A stretch of DNA of 7,890 nucleotides, taken from NCBI GenBank assembly GCA_017532485.1, contig JAFXJE010000182.1, forward strand, positions 1 to 7,890. Direction: 5' to 3'. The notes under the pieces are model-generated. The model searched no databases and was not told where the DNA came from. It saw only the letters and a list, made by a program, of their open reading frames with translations. This document shows, one piece after another, positions 1-6,637 of the stretch (positions are counted from its first letter, which is position 1; every line of letters begins with the position of its first letter). Origin of the DNA: Peptococcaceae bacterium (GTDB taxonomy: Bacteria > Bacillota > Peptococcia > Peptococcales > Peptococcaceae). The position numbers and the translations under genes are program-made.

Positions 1-338
1 ATTCTGGCTTTTAATTCTCTTAAACTAAAAGGCTTAGTGATGTAATCATCCGCACCAAGTTCTAAACCCAATAGCTTATCTATCTCTTCATCACGAGCTG
101 TCGCCATGATAATCGGCACATCTGAGGTCTGACGAATATTTTTGCATACTTCCAAACCGTCAACTTTAGGCAGCATTAAATCTAAGATAACCAAATCAGG
201 CCGTTTTTCTTTAAAAACAGCTAAGCCCTCTTCCCCATCTTTAGCCTGCAATGTTTCAAAGCCTTCTGCTTCTAAAAATTCAACTATGCCAGCACGAATA
301 TTCGCTTCGTCCTCAATAATCAAGATTGTATCTTTCAT
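1..338 (-). CDS. Response regulator, receiver domain (partial, C-terminal part beyond window)
   Basis: The 112 visible codons encode a CheY-like receiver domain, which accepts phosphate from a partner histidine kinase. It starts MKDTILIIEDEANIR, with the acidic Mg-binding pair Glu9/Asp10. The phospho-accepting Asp is Asp53 in VILDLMLPKVDG, the conserved Thr is Thr80 in MATARDEE, and the invariant Lys is Lys102 in DDYITKPFS. The LGADDYITKPFSLREL ending is typical of OmpR/PhoB-type regulators, which would carry a winged-helix DNA-binding domain next. That part lies outside the window, so the output-domain type is inferred. The start is ATG at 338-336, preceded on the minus strand by AGGGGA about 8 nt upstream. 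The gene begins only 12 bp after the pncB stop, so it is probably cotranscribed with it. No kinase is visible; one may follow outside the window. The target genes and the stimulus cannot be told from this sequence. Confidence 0.93.
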   Translation of the reverse strand, partial: MKDTILIIEDEANIRAGIVEFLEAEGFETLQAKDGEEGLAVFKEKRPDLVILDLMLPKVDGLEVCKNIRQTSDVPIIMATARDEEIDKLLGLELGADDYITKPFSLRELKAR

Positions 339-350
339 GTGAGTTTTCCC

Positions 351-1796
351 CTAATCTACAATACAATGACTGCAATATTTTTTCAGTAAATCATTTTTCA
401 AATCCCATAAAGGCTGCGATAAATCTACATAATATTTATGTGGATGTTCAAAACGCAGCATTTCATCCCACAAGGTACCTAACTGTTCTTGGAAATAATC
501 TCTGATTTCTGTTACGCTAGGCGACTCATAAACACATTCACCTTGAAGAAAAATAGGTACTTGCAAAGGTTTAGCAATAAAATCTTTAACTACTTTTCTC
601 TTCCAAGTATGGGCAGGATGGAATAATTCATAAGGTTTATTTTCATCAATTATTTCATCAGCTAAGCTAATCACATCAGCAATAGCTTTGCCACTTTTCT
701 TTTCATAAAGACGCCAAACTTTTTTATGACCTGGGTTAGTAATTTTTTCAACATTCTCACTGATTTTAATTTTTGGTACGATTTCCTTGTCTTCTTCAAC
801 AGCAACAAGCTTATAAACACCACCAAAGACAGGGTCTGATTTAGCTGTAATCAAGCGTTCACCCACACCGAAAGAATCAATCATCCCACCTTGCAGCAAT
901 ACATCACGAATAATATATTCGTCAAGAGAATTAGACGCTACAATTCCACAGTCAGGGAAACCTGCTGCATCTAATTCAGCTCGCACTTTTTTGGATAAAT
1001 AAGCAATATCACCACTATCAATGCGTACACCTTTTGGACGAAAACCTGCCGGTACAATAACTTCATTAAAAACTTTAATGGCATTAGGCAAGCCAGACTC
1101 CAAGACATTATAAGTATCAATCAACAAGGTACAATTATCAGGATAAGTTTCGGCATAATTACGGAAAGCTTCTTCTTCCGTAGGGAACATCTGCACCCAG
1201 CTGTGAGCCATTGTCCCTAAAGCAGGGATACCCATATCGCGATCAACAATAGTACAAGCTGTACCTACACAACCACCAATATAAGCTGCTCTTGCCCCCA
1301 TAATTGCCCCAGTAGAACCTTGGGCACGACGAGAACCAAATTCCATTACAGCTCTGCCTTCAGCAGCACGAACAATTCTACTGGCTTTAGTGGCGATTAA
1401 GCTTTGATGATTAATCGTCAATAAAATCATTGTTTCTAAAAATTGAGCCTGAATAGCCGGCCCTTTAATTGTAATCAACGGTTCATTAGGGAAGACCGGT
1501 GTACCTTCTGGAATTGCCCAAACATCACAAGTAAATTTAAAATTACGCAAGTAATTTAAAAAGTCTTCGCTAAAACAATTTTTGCTTCGCAAATACGCAA
1601 TATCTTCTTCGGTAAATTTTAAATCTTTGATATACTCAATCACCTGCTCCAAGCCTGCCATAACAGCAAAACCACCACTGTCGGGAATTTTTCGGAAAAA
1701 CATATCGTAATAAACGATTTGCTCTGCCACACCATGTTCGAAATAACCATTTGCCATTGTTAATTCATAAAAATCAGCTAACATCGTTAAATTCAT
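351..1796 (-). CDS. pncB: Nicotinate phosphoribosyltransferase
   Basis: This cytoplasmic enzyme of the Preiss-Handler NAD salvage route joins nicotinate and PRPP to give nicotinate mononucleotide, with ATP hydrolysis (EC 6.3.4.21). The 481-residue product has the length of the Gram-positive family. Numbered from the chosen Met, visible family motifs are the N-terminal MLADFYELTMANGYF, EFGSRRAQG at about 152-160, GTMAHSWVQMF from about 194 with His198 as the expected phosphorylated His, IDTYNVLESG, VRIDSGD at about 257-263, and GVGERLIT. The reading frame also opens 6 codons earlier at GTG 1814-1812, but that GTG lies inside the GGGGGAGG Shine-Dalgarno. The ATG at 1796-1794, 8 nt after GGAGG, is therefore the better start. 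The gene follows the DUF695-RraB gene after 38 bp and is followed by the response regulator after 12 bp. No frameshift or missing motif was seen. Confidence 0.96.
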   Translation of the reverse strand: MNLTMLADFYELTMANGYFEHGVAEQIVYYDMFFRKIPDSGGFAVMAGLEQVIEYIKDLKFTEEDIAYLRSKNCFSEDFLNYLRNFKFTCDVWAIPEGTPVFPNEPLITIKGPAIQAQFLETMILLTINHQSLIATKASRIVRAAEGRAVMEFGSRRAQGSTGAIMGARAAYIGGCVGTACTIVDRDMGIPALGTMAHSWVQMFPTEEEAFRNYAETYPDNCTLLIDTYNVLESGLPNAIKVFNEVIVPAGFRPKGVRIDSGDIAYLSKKVRAELDAAGFPDCGIVASNSLDEYIIRDVLLQGGMIDSFGVGERLITAKSDPVFGGVYKLVAVEEDKEIVPKIKISENVEKITNPGHKKVWRLYEKKSGKAIADVISLADEIIDENKPYELFHPAHTWKRKVVKDFIAKPLQVPIFLQGECVYESPSVTEIRDYFQEQLGTLWDEMLRFEHPHKYYVDLSQPLWDLKNDLLKKYCSHCIVD

Positions 1797-1804
1797 AGTT
1801 ATTG

Positions 1805-1812
1805 CCTCCCCC
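1805..1812 (-). promoter_or_regulatory. Ribosome binding site that decides the pncB start
   Basis: The minus strand reads GGGGGAGG here, followed by an 8-nt spacer and ATG at 1796. The upstream in-frame GTG (1814-1812) overlaps this purine tract and has no Shine-Dalgarno of its own. This supports the shorter protein beginning MNLTMLADFYEL. Confidence 0.85.
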
Positions 1813-1834
1813 ACTATTTATCCGTTAATTCAAC

Positions 1835-2686
1835 TTAAATAAAATCTGTCTCAGGGTCACCATCAGGTAATACTTCCCAACCATCATAAATACCTTGATA
1901 TTCTTCAGCTAAGTCAAAGAAATCATAAGTTAATTCGGTTAAGGTTTCAATTTGTAAATCATGGGTACCTAAAATATGCAGACCAAATGGTGTGCCAGGT
2001 ACATTTTCATTGTAGAAATTATCCTCTAAAATTTCATAACCCAAAGCCATTAAACGCACTTTAGCTTGACCTCTAGAAGCACCATTATCAAAGAAGAACC
2101 AGTGATTTACTTCGTATTGCTCACTTAAATCTGCGCCTGCTCTAGCCATATTTTGAACAACTTTTCTGTTTTTCATGATTTGGAATTCTACTGCACTTGG
2201 ATAAACTACATTAAAGTAGAAATTCCAAGGTGCATCTTTTTCCAATAAATAATTAAATTGATAATTACTGTATTCAGAAGCAATTTTGCCGACCAAACCT
2301 GCTAAATAAGTATCATCCTCGGCATAAAAATACAACATACGGCTGCCACCGGAAGTAATAGTGGCAATATGTTTAGCATGAGCTTCTGCTTTGAAGACAT
2401 CTTCAATACGGTCTTCAATCCCAAATAAAGTATCTCTTTCACTTTCTTGATAGAAGCCGTCTTCTGTTGGATGCTGAATGGCAATTTGAATTCCCAATAA
2501 ATTGCTGCATTTAATGATAGGTGCAACACGAATAGCTGCCATATCAACCATAACTAATGCTTTTTCATCATCAATTACAGTTACATACATATCCCAATCA
2601 GTTTCCATAGTCAAAAATTCCGGTAGAGCTTCTTCCTCTAAACCAGTAGTAAACTCGATAAAACTTTCTCTTCTTTCTTCAGTCAT
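1835..2686 (-). CDS. DUF695 domain / RraB-like (RNase E inhibitor family) fusion protein
   Basis: This is a 283-residue, acidic, soluble protein with no signal peptide or membrane segment. Residues ~30-165 look like DUF695, from WDMYVTVIDDEKALVMVDMA through a GIEDRIEDVF helix and TSGGSRMLYFYAEDD to WNFYFNVVYPS. The function of DUF695 is unknown. Residues ~172-272 resemble RraB: RLMALGYEILED, GLHILGTHDLQIETLTELTYDFFDLAEEYQGIYDGWEV, ending with the typical YDGWE and an acidic tail. Escherichia coli RraB binds RNase E and reduces its activity; whether this protein does so is inference. The ATG at 2686-2684 is preceded by AAAGGAG with a rather long spacer of about 12 nt, and no better in-frame start is seen. 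It lies between argH (40 bp upstream) and pncB (38 bp downstream) in the same direction. I am confident of the gene and fairly confident of the two-domain reading, which rests on recalled family patterns. I cannot say what the cellular role is. Confidence 0.82.
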   Translation of the reverse strand: MTEERRESFIEFTTGLEEEALPEFLTMETDWDMYVTVIDDEKALVMVDMAAIRVAPIIKCSNLLGIQIAIQHPTEDGFYQESERDTLFGIEDRIEDVFKAEAHAKHIATITSGGSRMLYFYAEDDTYLAGLVGKIASEYSNYQFNYLLEKDAPWNFYFNVVYPSAVEFQIMKNRKVVQNMARAGADLSEQYEVNHWFFFDNGASRGQAKVRLMALGYEILEDNFYNENVPGTPFGLHILGTHDLQIETLTELTYDFFDLAEEYQGIYDGWEVLPDGDPETDFI

Positions 2687-2726
2687 TAAATAATAACACT
2701 CCTTTAACTTATCTCTTAATAGTTAT

Positions 2727-4118
2727 TTACGCTTCAATTAATCTAGCTTTTAAAAATTCACGGTCAGCAGCAATAGTAGCTGTAGTTTGAGCTACGCTTG
2801 GTCCACCGATGGTATTGCGCATTGCCATGCAGGTATATACTGAAATAGCTTCATAAATATCCTCTTCGATAGCTGGATGATGCTGTTGATATTCTTCTAA
2901 ACTTACTTCATCCAAACTGATTTGTCTATCTAAACATTCTGCTACCATTTTACCGACAATAGCATGAGCATCACGGAACGGCACACCTTTTCTTACTAAA
3001 TAATCAGCCAAGTCCGTAGCATTGGTAAAACCACCTTTAGCTGCTTGCAGCATATTGTCTTTTCTTACCGTCATCGTTCTTAACATCGGAGTAAAGACTA
3101 ATAAACATTTTTGCCAAGTATCTACCGTATCAAACAATCCCTCTTTATCTTCCTGCATATCCTTATTGTAAGCTAACGGCAAGCCTTTCATAGTCGTTAA
3201 CAGTCCCATTAAATTACCGTACACACGACCTGTCTTCCCACGCATCAGCTCAGCTACATCAGGATTTTTCTTTTGGGGCATAATGCTGCTGCCTGTGCTG
3301 TAACCGTCATCTAAATCAATAAAATGAAATTCCTGACTGGACCAGAGAATAATTTCCTCACAGAAACGGCTCAAGTGCATCATAGAAATAGATGCTGCTG
3401 ACATATATTCCAAAATGAAATCACGGTCACTTACGCCGTCCATAGAATTTAAACAAACTTGCGAAAAACCTAATTCAGCCGCTACCTGTTCTCTATCTAA
3501 AGGGAAAGTAGTGCCCGCTAAAGCCCCTGAGCCTAAAGGCAAGACATCCATTCTTTGTTGGCAATCTTCCAAACGGGTAATATCTCGCTTCAGCATTTCA
3601 CCATACGCCAATAAATGATGGGCAAAGGAAACAGGCTGAGCACGTTGTAAATGGGTGTACCCTGGAATAACTGTTTCTTTGTGTTCTTCGGCAATATCCA
3701 CTACTGCTGTCAACAATTCCAACAATAAGCTTTTAGTATGCTCGACTTCATCACGCAAATACATCCGTACATCAACTGCTACTTGGTCATTACGGCTGCG
3801 GCCAGTATGCATTTTTTTACCGACAGCACCGATTTTTTCAGTCAATAATACTTCAATATTCATATGAATATCTTCGGCAGCTGGGTCAAAAACTACTTGT
3901 CCGTTTTCAATTTCTGCCAAAATTTCATCCAAGCCGGCAATAATTTGCGCTGCTTCTTCTTTGGTGATAACACCTACATCACCTAACATTCGCACATGAG
4001 CTTTACTGCCTACAATATCCCAGTGGTATAATTTCTGGTCAAATGAAATAGAAGAATGAAAATCTTCTACCAATTTATTGGTGTCTTTACTGAAACGTCC
4101 ACCCCATAATTTTGCCAT
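2727..4118 (-). CDS. argH: Argininosuccinate lyase
   Basis: This enzyme catalyses the last step of arginine biosynthesis, argininosuccinate to arginine plus fumarate (EC 4.3.2.1), in the cytoplasm. It is normally a homotetramer of the fumarase/aspartase superfamily. The 463-residue length is standard. Visible conserved regions are MAKLWGGRFS at the N-terminus, HTGRSRNDQVA at 104-114, GYTHLQRAQP at 153-162 with the catalytic Thr155-His156 pair, and the superfamily signature GSSIMPQKKNPD at 276-287, which holds the mobile-loop catalytic Ser. The start ATG at 4118-4116 follows AAAGGGG with about 9 nt spacing. That Shine-Dalgarno abuts the TAA stop of the phosphohexomutase 14 bp upstream, so the two genes are probably translated from one message. 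argG is not adjacent in this window. No ARG-box-like operator was recognised. Confidence 0.98.
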   Translation of the reverse strand: MAKLWGGRFSKDTNKLVEDFHSSISFDQKLYHWDIVGSKAHVRMLGDVGVITKEEAAQIIAGLDEILAEIENGQVVFDPAAEDIHMNIEVLLTEKIGAVGKKMHTGRSRNDQVAVDVRMYLRDEVEHTKSLLLELLTAVVDIAEEHKETVIPGYTHLQRAQPVSFAHHLLAYGEMLKRDITRLEDCQQRMDVLPLGSGALAGTTFPLDREQVAAELGFSQVCLNSMDGVSDRDFILEYMSAASISMMHLSRFCEEIILWSSQEFHFIDLDDGYSTGSSIMPQKKNPDVAELMRGKTGRVYGNLMGLLTTMKGLPLAYNKDMQEDKEGLFDTVDTWQKCLLVFTPMLRTMTVRKDNMLQAAKGGFTNATDLADYLVRKGVPFRDAHAIVGKMVAECLDRQISLDEVSLEEYQQHHPAIEEDIYEAISVYTCMAMRNTIGGPSVAQTTATIAADREFLKARLIEA

Positions 4119-4132
4119 AATTTCAATCCCCT

Positions 4133-5821
4133 TTATCCATTGATAATCTTTTCTATATCTTGCTGTAAAATTTCACGAATATCTGCTGCTTTTTCTTTAT
4201 CTTCGGCACGAATAGAGTAATAAAATTTAATCTTTGGCTCTGTCCCAGAAGGTCTAATTGCAGCCCAGCTGCCGTCAGCTAAATAATATTTCAAAACATC
4301 AGATGGTGGTAAATTACCTAAACCACCTTGATAATCCTTCACTTCCTGCACTGTCAACTGTCCTAACACAGTAGGTGGTGCTTGTCTTAAGGCTGCCATC
4401 AGATTTTTAATTTTTTCTTGACCGTCTACTCCAGGTAAAGTATAAGAAAAAATACCGTCCAAATAATAGCCGTAATCTTGATATAATTTTTCCAAACGGT
4501 CAACTAAGGTTAAGCCTTGTGCTTTCCAATAAGCCGCCATTTCGCTGATTAATAACGCTGCTACTACAGCATCTTTATCGCGTGCATGGTCACCTACTAA
4601 ATAACCATAGCTTTCTTCATAACCCATAAAGAAGCTTTGCTTACCCGAATGAGCAAATTCGACCATTTTCTCACCAATATATTTAAACCCTGTTAATGTT
4701 TCTAAAACTTCGATACCAGCTTTAGCAGCAATTGCAGCCCCCAAATCAGAAGTAACAATAGTTTTAATCAAAGTGCTGCCTTCTTTACTTTGTGCGCCTT
4801 GCTGCTGCACTAGATAATCTACCAACAAAGCACCAATTTGATTACCACTTAATAATTGATAACCTTGTGCTGTTGCCACAGCAGTCCCAATGCGATCACT
4901 GTCAGGATCAGTTCCTAAAATTAAATCAGCTTTAATTTCTTCTCCACGCGCTATTGCCAAGGCTAAAGCTGCCTTGTCTTCAGGATTAGGTACATCAACC
5001 GTAGAAAAATCGCCATCATAATCACTTTGGCTTGCTACCAAATTTACATCGCTAAAACCAGCCTGCTTTAAAACCTCCTGCACAGGACGCAAACCTGTCC
5101 CATGTAAAGGCGTATAAACTATACGCAAGTTGGCTTTTGCATTTTTGTCTGTCAAGCGTTTTTGCTGTAAAACAGCTTGCTGATAAGCTTGGTGCACAGC
5201 AGAGCCAATAGTATGATATAAATTACGTTCTTGGGCCAGCTCACGATTAAGCATAATCGGTAAAGACTCCAAGGTTTCATATCTTGCCATATTTTCGGCA
5301 ATCTCAGCAGCCATAGCCTCTGTAGCCTGTACTCCCTGACGATGATATACTTTATAACCATTATATTCTTTCGGATTATGGCTGGCTGTAATCACAATCC
5401 CACCAGCAGCCTGCAAATGACGAATAGCAAAAGACAGTTCTGGAGTAGGAGTTGGTCTGTCAAATAAATAAGTTTTGATACCAAAAGAATTTAACATCAA
5501 TGCTGCTTCTTCAGCAAATCTTTCTGAATAATGGCGACTGTCATAAGCTATGACTACGCCTTCGGTAAAGGCATCTTTACCAGTATGAGCCAAAAGATAC
5601 AAAGCCAACGCTGCTGTAGCTTTTTGTACGGTATAGACATTCATCCGATTTGTTCCGGCACCGATAATACCCCTTAAGCCTGCCGTCCCAAAAGATAAAT
5701 CCTGATAAAAACGTTCATAGATAGCTTTATCGTCACCTTGAATAGCCTGCAATTCTTTTCGCAGTTCTTCTTCCATACCTTCAGCCTGCTGCCACATCTG
5801 ATATTTATCTAAATAATCCAT
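4133..5821 (-). CDS. Alpha-D-phosphohexomutase (phosphoglucomutase / phosphomannomutase, PgcA-like)
   Basis: This is a cytoplasmic enzyme that interconverts hexose 1- and 6-phosphates, most likely glucose-1-P and glucose-6-P, feeding UDP-glucose and envelope glycan synthesis. The 562-residue length is close to Bacillus PgcA. The four superfamily active-site elements are all present. These are the catalytic phosphoserine loop TASHNPKEYNG with Ser147, the metal-binding loop DPDSDR at 305-310, the sugar-binding GYEESYG at 400-406, and the phosphate-binding RPSGTEPK at 523-530. FGTAGLRG at 44-51 is the usual N-terminal element. The start is ATG at 5821-5819, 6 nt after GAGGT. It is the first gene after a promoter at 5854-5888, so it probably heads the operon, with argH 14 bp downstream. 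Glucose versus mannose preference cannot be decided from motifs alone, so I give no gene symbol, though pgcA would be the nearest name. Confidence 0.95.
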   Translation of the reverse strand: MDYLDKYQMWQQAEGMEEELRKELQAIQGDDKAIYERFYQDLSFGTAGLRGIIGAGTNRMNVYTVQKATAALALYLLAHTGKDAFTEGVVIAYDSRHYSERFAEEAALMLNSFGIKTYLFDRPTPTPELSFAIRHLQAAGGIVITASHNPKEYNGYKVYHRQGVQATEAMAAEIAENMARYETLESLPIMLNRELAQERNLYHTIGSAVHQAYQQAVLQQKRLTDKNAKANLRIVYTPLHGTGLRPVQEVLKQAGFSDVNLVASQSDYDGDFSTVDVPNPEDKAALALAIARGEEIKADLILGTDPDSDRIGTAVATAQGYQLLSGNQIGALLVDYLVQQQGAQSKEGSTLIKTIVTSDLGAAIAAKAGIEVLETLTGFKYIGEKMVEFAHSGKQSFFMGYEESYGYLVGDHARDKDAVVAALLISEMAAYWKAQGLTLVDRLEKLYQDYGYYLDGIFSYTLPGVDGQEKIKNLMAALRQAPPTVLGQLTVQEVKDYQGGLGNLPPSDVLKYYLADGSWAAIRPSGTEPKIKFYYSIRAEDKEKAADIREILQQDIEKIING

Positions 5822-5853
5822 AGTTCTACCTCATTTTCTTAAAATTACATTTC

Positions 5854-5888
5854 ATTATATTATAACAAATCCCCTATTAGTTTGCCAT
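5854..5888 (-). promoter_or_regulatory. Sigma-A-type extended -10 promoter for the phosphohexomutase-argH-pncB operon
   Basis: On the minus strand TGTTATAAT gives an extended -10 (TG, one base, TATAAT at 5864-5859), overlapped by a second TATAAT at 5859-5854. ATGGCA at 5888-5883 matches 4 of 6 of the -35 consensus with 18-bp spacing. The predicted start lies about 25-35 nt before the phosphohexomutase ATG. The -35 sits on the edge of the recombinase terminator. Confidence 0.72.
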
Positions 5889-5927
5889 AAAAATCTCCCG
5901 ACACGGTATAGCAATTTGTGTCGGGAG
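5887..5927 (-). terminator. Rho-independent terminator of the recombinase gene
   Basis: CTCCCGACAC and GTGTCGGGAG form a perfect 10-bp stem (arms 5918-5927 and 5895-5904) with a 13-nt loop, followed on the minus strand by ATTTTTAT. The stem starts 5 nt after the recombinase TAG. There is no T tract after the stem in the plus direction, so it acts for minus-strand transcripts only. Confidence 0.88.
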
Positions 5928-5932
5928 CATAG

Positions 5933-6508
5933 CTACTGGGCTTCATCACAAATACGCTTAGTTAAACGCAGCAAGGTACTTTTGCTAATCTTTGTCATCT
6001 TGCTGACTTGGCGAAAACTATATTTGTTCAATAAATCCATAGCCTCAGCTATTTCTTCTTCTGTATATTTTTGCGGACGCCCCTCCGAATACCCCTCTTT
6101 AGTCTTGGCAATTGCTTTGCCGGCACTAGTTCGCTGCATAATCATGTCCCGTTCAAATTCAGCAAAACCCAGCATTACGGTCAAAATCAATTTACCCGTC
6201 GGTGTATTATCGACTGTTCCCATATTTAAAATAGTTACACGGACACCTTTATCCAGCAGCTTCTGAATAACATTAATCCCTTCTACCGTATTACGGGCAA
6301 ATCTATCCAATTTTGTAACAATCAGCGTATCACCGTCAGTTAATTTTTCCATTAATATATTGAAATTAGGCCGTGAAGTTTTCGTTCCGGTGAAAGCATC
6401 CTGATAAATTTCCTGAGCCCCATGATGCCGTAAAACACGCTCTTGCTCTTCTAAACTGTTGCCTTTAACTTGTCCTGTTGTACTTACTCGCATGTAACCA
6501 TAAATCAT
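5933..6508 (-). CDS. Small serine site-specific recombinase (resolvase/invertase family)
   Basis: The 191-residue protein has the architecture and length of Tn3-type resolvases and Hin/Gin invertases. The N-terminal catalytic domain (1 to ~120) starts MIYGYMRVSTTGQ with nucleophile Ser9 and Arg7, and contains KLDRFARN with Asp68, Arg69 and Arg72. The long E helix follows, GFAEFERDMIMQRTSAGK (~114-131), with Glu117, Arg120 and Arg126. A GRPQKYTEEEI linker leads to a C-terminal helix-turn-helix at ~150-186 (SFRQVSKMTKISKSTLLRL). All expected catalytic residues are present, so it is probably active. The start ATG at 6508-6506 follows AAGGGGAAGGA. It stands alone: no transposase, cargo or terminal inverted repeats were seen, and it is flanked by the housekeeping argS and phosphohexomutase genes. 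Resolution versus inversion cannot be told from the protein. Its site may lie in the repeat-rich gap upstream (6531-6637), and such enzymes commonly repress their own promoter from that site. Confidence 0.95.
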   Translation of the reverse strand: MIYGYMRVSTTGQVKGNSLEEQERVLRHHGAQEIYQDAFTGTKTSRPNFNILMEKLTDGDTLIVTKLDRFARNTVEGINVIQKLLDKGVRVTILNMGTVDNTPTGKLILTVMLGFAEFERDMIMQRTSAGKAIAKTKEGYSEGRPQKYTEEEIAEAMDLLNKYSFRQVSKMTKISKSTLLRLTKRICDEAQ

Positions 6509-6531
6509 GTTGTCCTTCCCCTTTCTTGTAG

Positions 6532-6562
6532 AAATTGTAGTTTTTGGTCTAAATTGCAGTTT
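6532..6562. repeat. Direct repeat pair AAATTGYAGTTT, 19-bp period
   Basis: AAATTGTAGTTT at 6532-6543 and AAATTGCAGTTT at 6551-6562 match at 11 of 12 positions. Their 19-bp offset is close to two helical turns. They lie in the leader between the putative recombinase -10 and its Shine-Dalgarno, where a bound protein would hinder transcription. The function is unknown. Confidence 0.6.
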
Positions 6563-6566
6563 AAGG

Positions 6567-6579
6567 ATAGTTTACCACA
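6567..6579 (-). promoter_or_regulatory. Possible extended -10 promoter of the recombinase gene
   Basis: The minus strand reads TGTGGTAAACT, that is TG, one base, TAAACT at 6574-6569, a 4 of 6 match to TATAAT with the extended TG. No convincing -35 was found at 15-19 bp spacing (GAATGT at 17 bp is poor), so this call rests on the -10 alone. Confidence 0.4.
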
Positions 6580-6637
6580 AAAGCTTTCTTAACATTCCTT
6601 ATCTTAACCTTGATTAAAAGTATTAATCTGTGGTAAA
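6571..6637. repeat. 9-bp inverted repeat TTTACCACA / TGTGGTAAA
   Basis: Perfect arms lie at 6571-6579 and 6629-6637, separated by 49 bp. Each arm contains the extended -10 of one of the two divergent promoters. The match may reflect promoter symmetry, a shared operator, or recombinase half-sites. Confidence 0.6.
6588..6611. repeat. Direct repeat pair CTTAACMTT, 15-bp period
   Basis: CTTAACATT at 6588-6596 and CTTAACCTT at 6603-6611 match at 8 of 9 positions. They lie between the two arms of the inverted repeat, and the second overlaps the -35 of the argS promoter. They are short enough to be chance in AT-rich DNA, but they add to the local clustering. Confidence 0.45.

Noticed and set aside
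142..342. Plus-strand open frame of 66 codons.
   Set aside because: It is antisense to the response regulator receiver domain, whose catalytic residues are all readable on the other strand.
2302..2547. Minus-strand open frame of 81 codons inside the DUF695-RraB gene.
   Set aside because: It is a second frame of the same strand within a longer frame that carries recognisable domains.
2687..2726. A hairpin (AATAAC ... GTTATT) around the ribosome binding site of the DUF695-RraB gene.
   Set aside because: The stem is only 6 bp of A/T-rich pairs with a loop of more than 20 nt, too weak to count as an attenuator or riboswitch.
5916..6266. Plus-strand open frame of 116 codons opposite the recombinase gene.
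   Set aside because: It lies inside and antisense to a well-supported recombinase with intact motifs, has no good ribosome binding site, and its sequence shows no recognisable family.
6571..6637. An invertible promoter switch flanked by TTTACCACA / TGTGGTAAA, flipped by the adjacent serine recombinase.
   Set aside because: Arms of 9 bp are far shorter than known serine recombinase sites (about 26-34 bp each), and a 49-bp spacer is too short for easy inversion. A shared operator or promoter symmetry is more likely.
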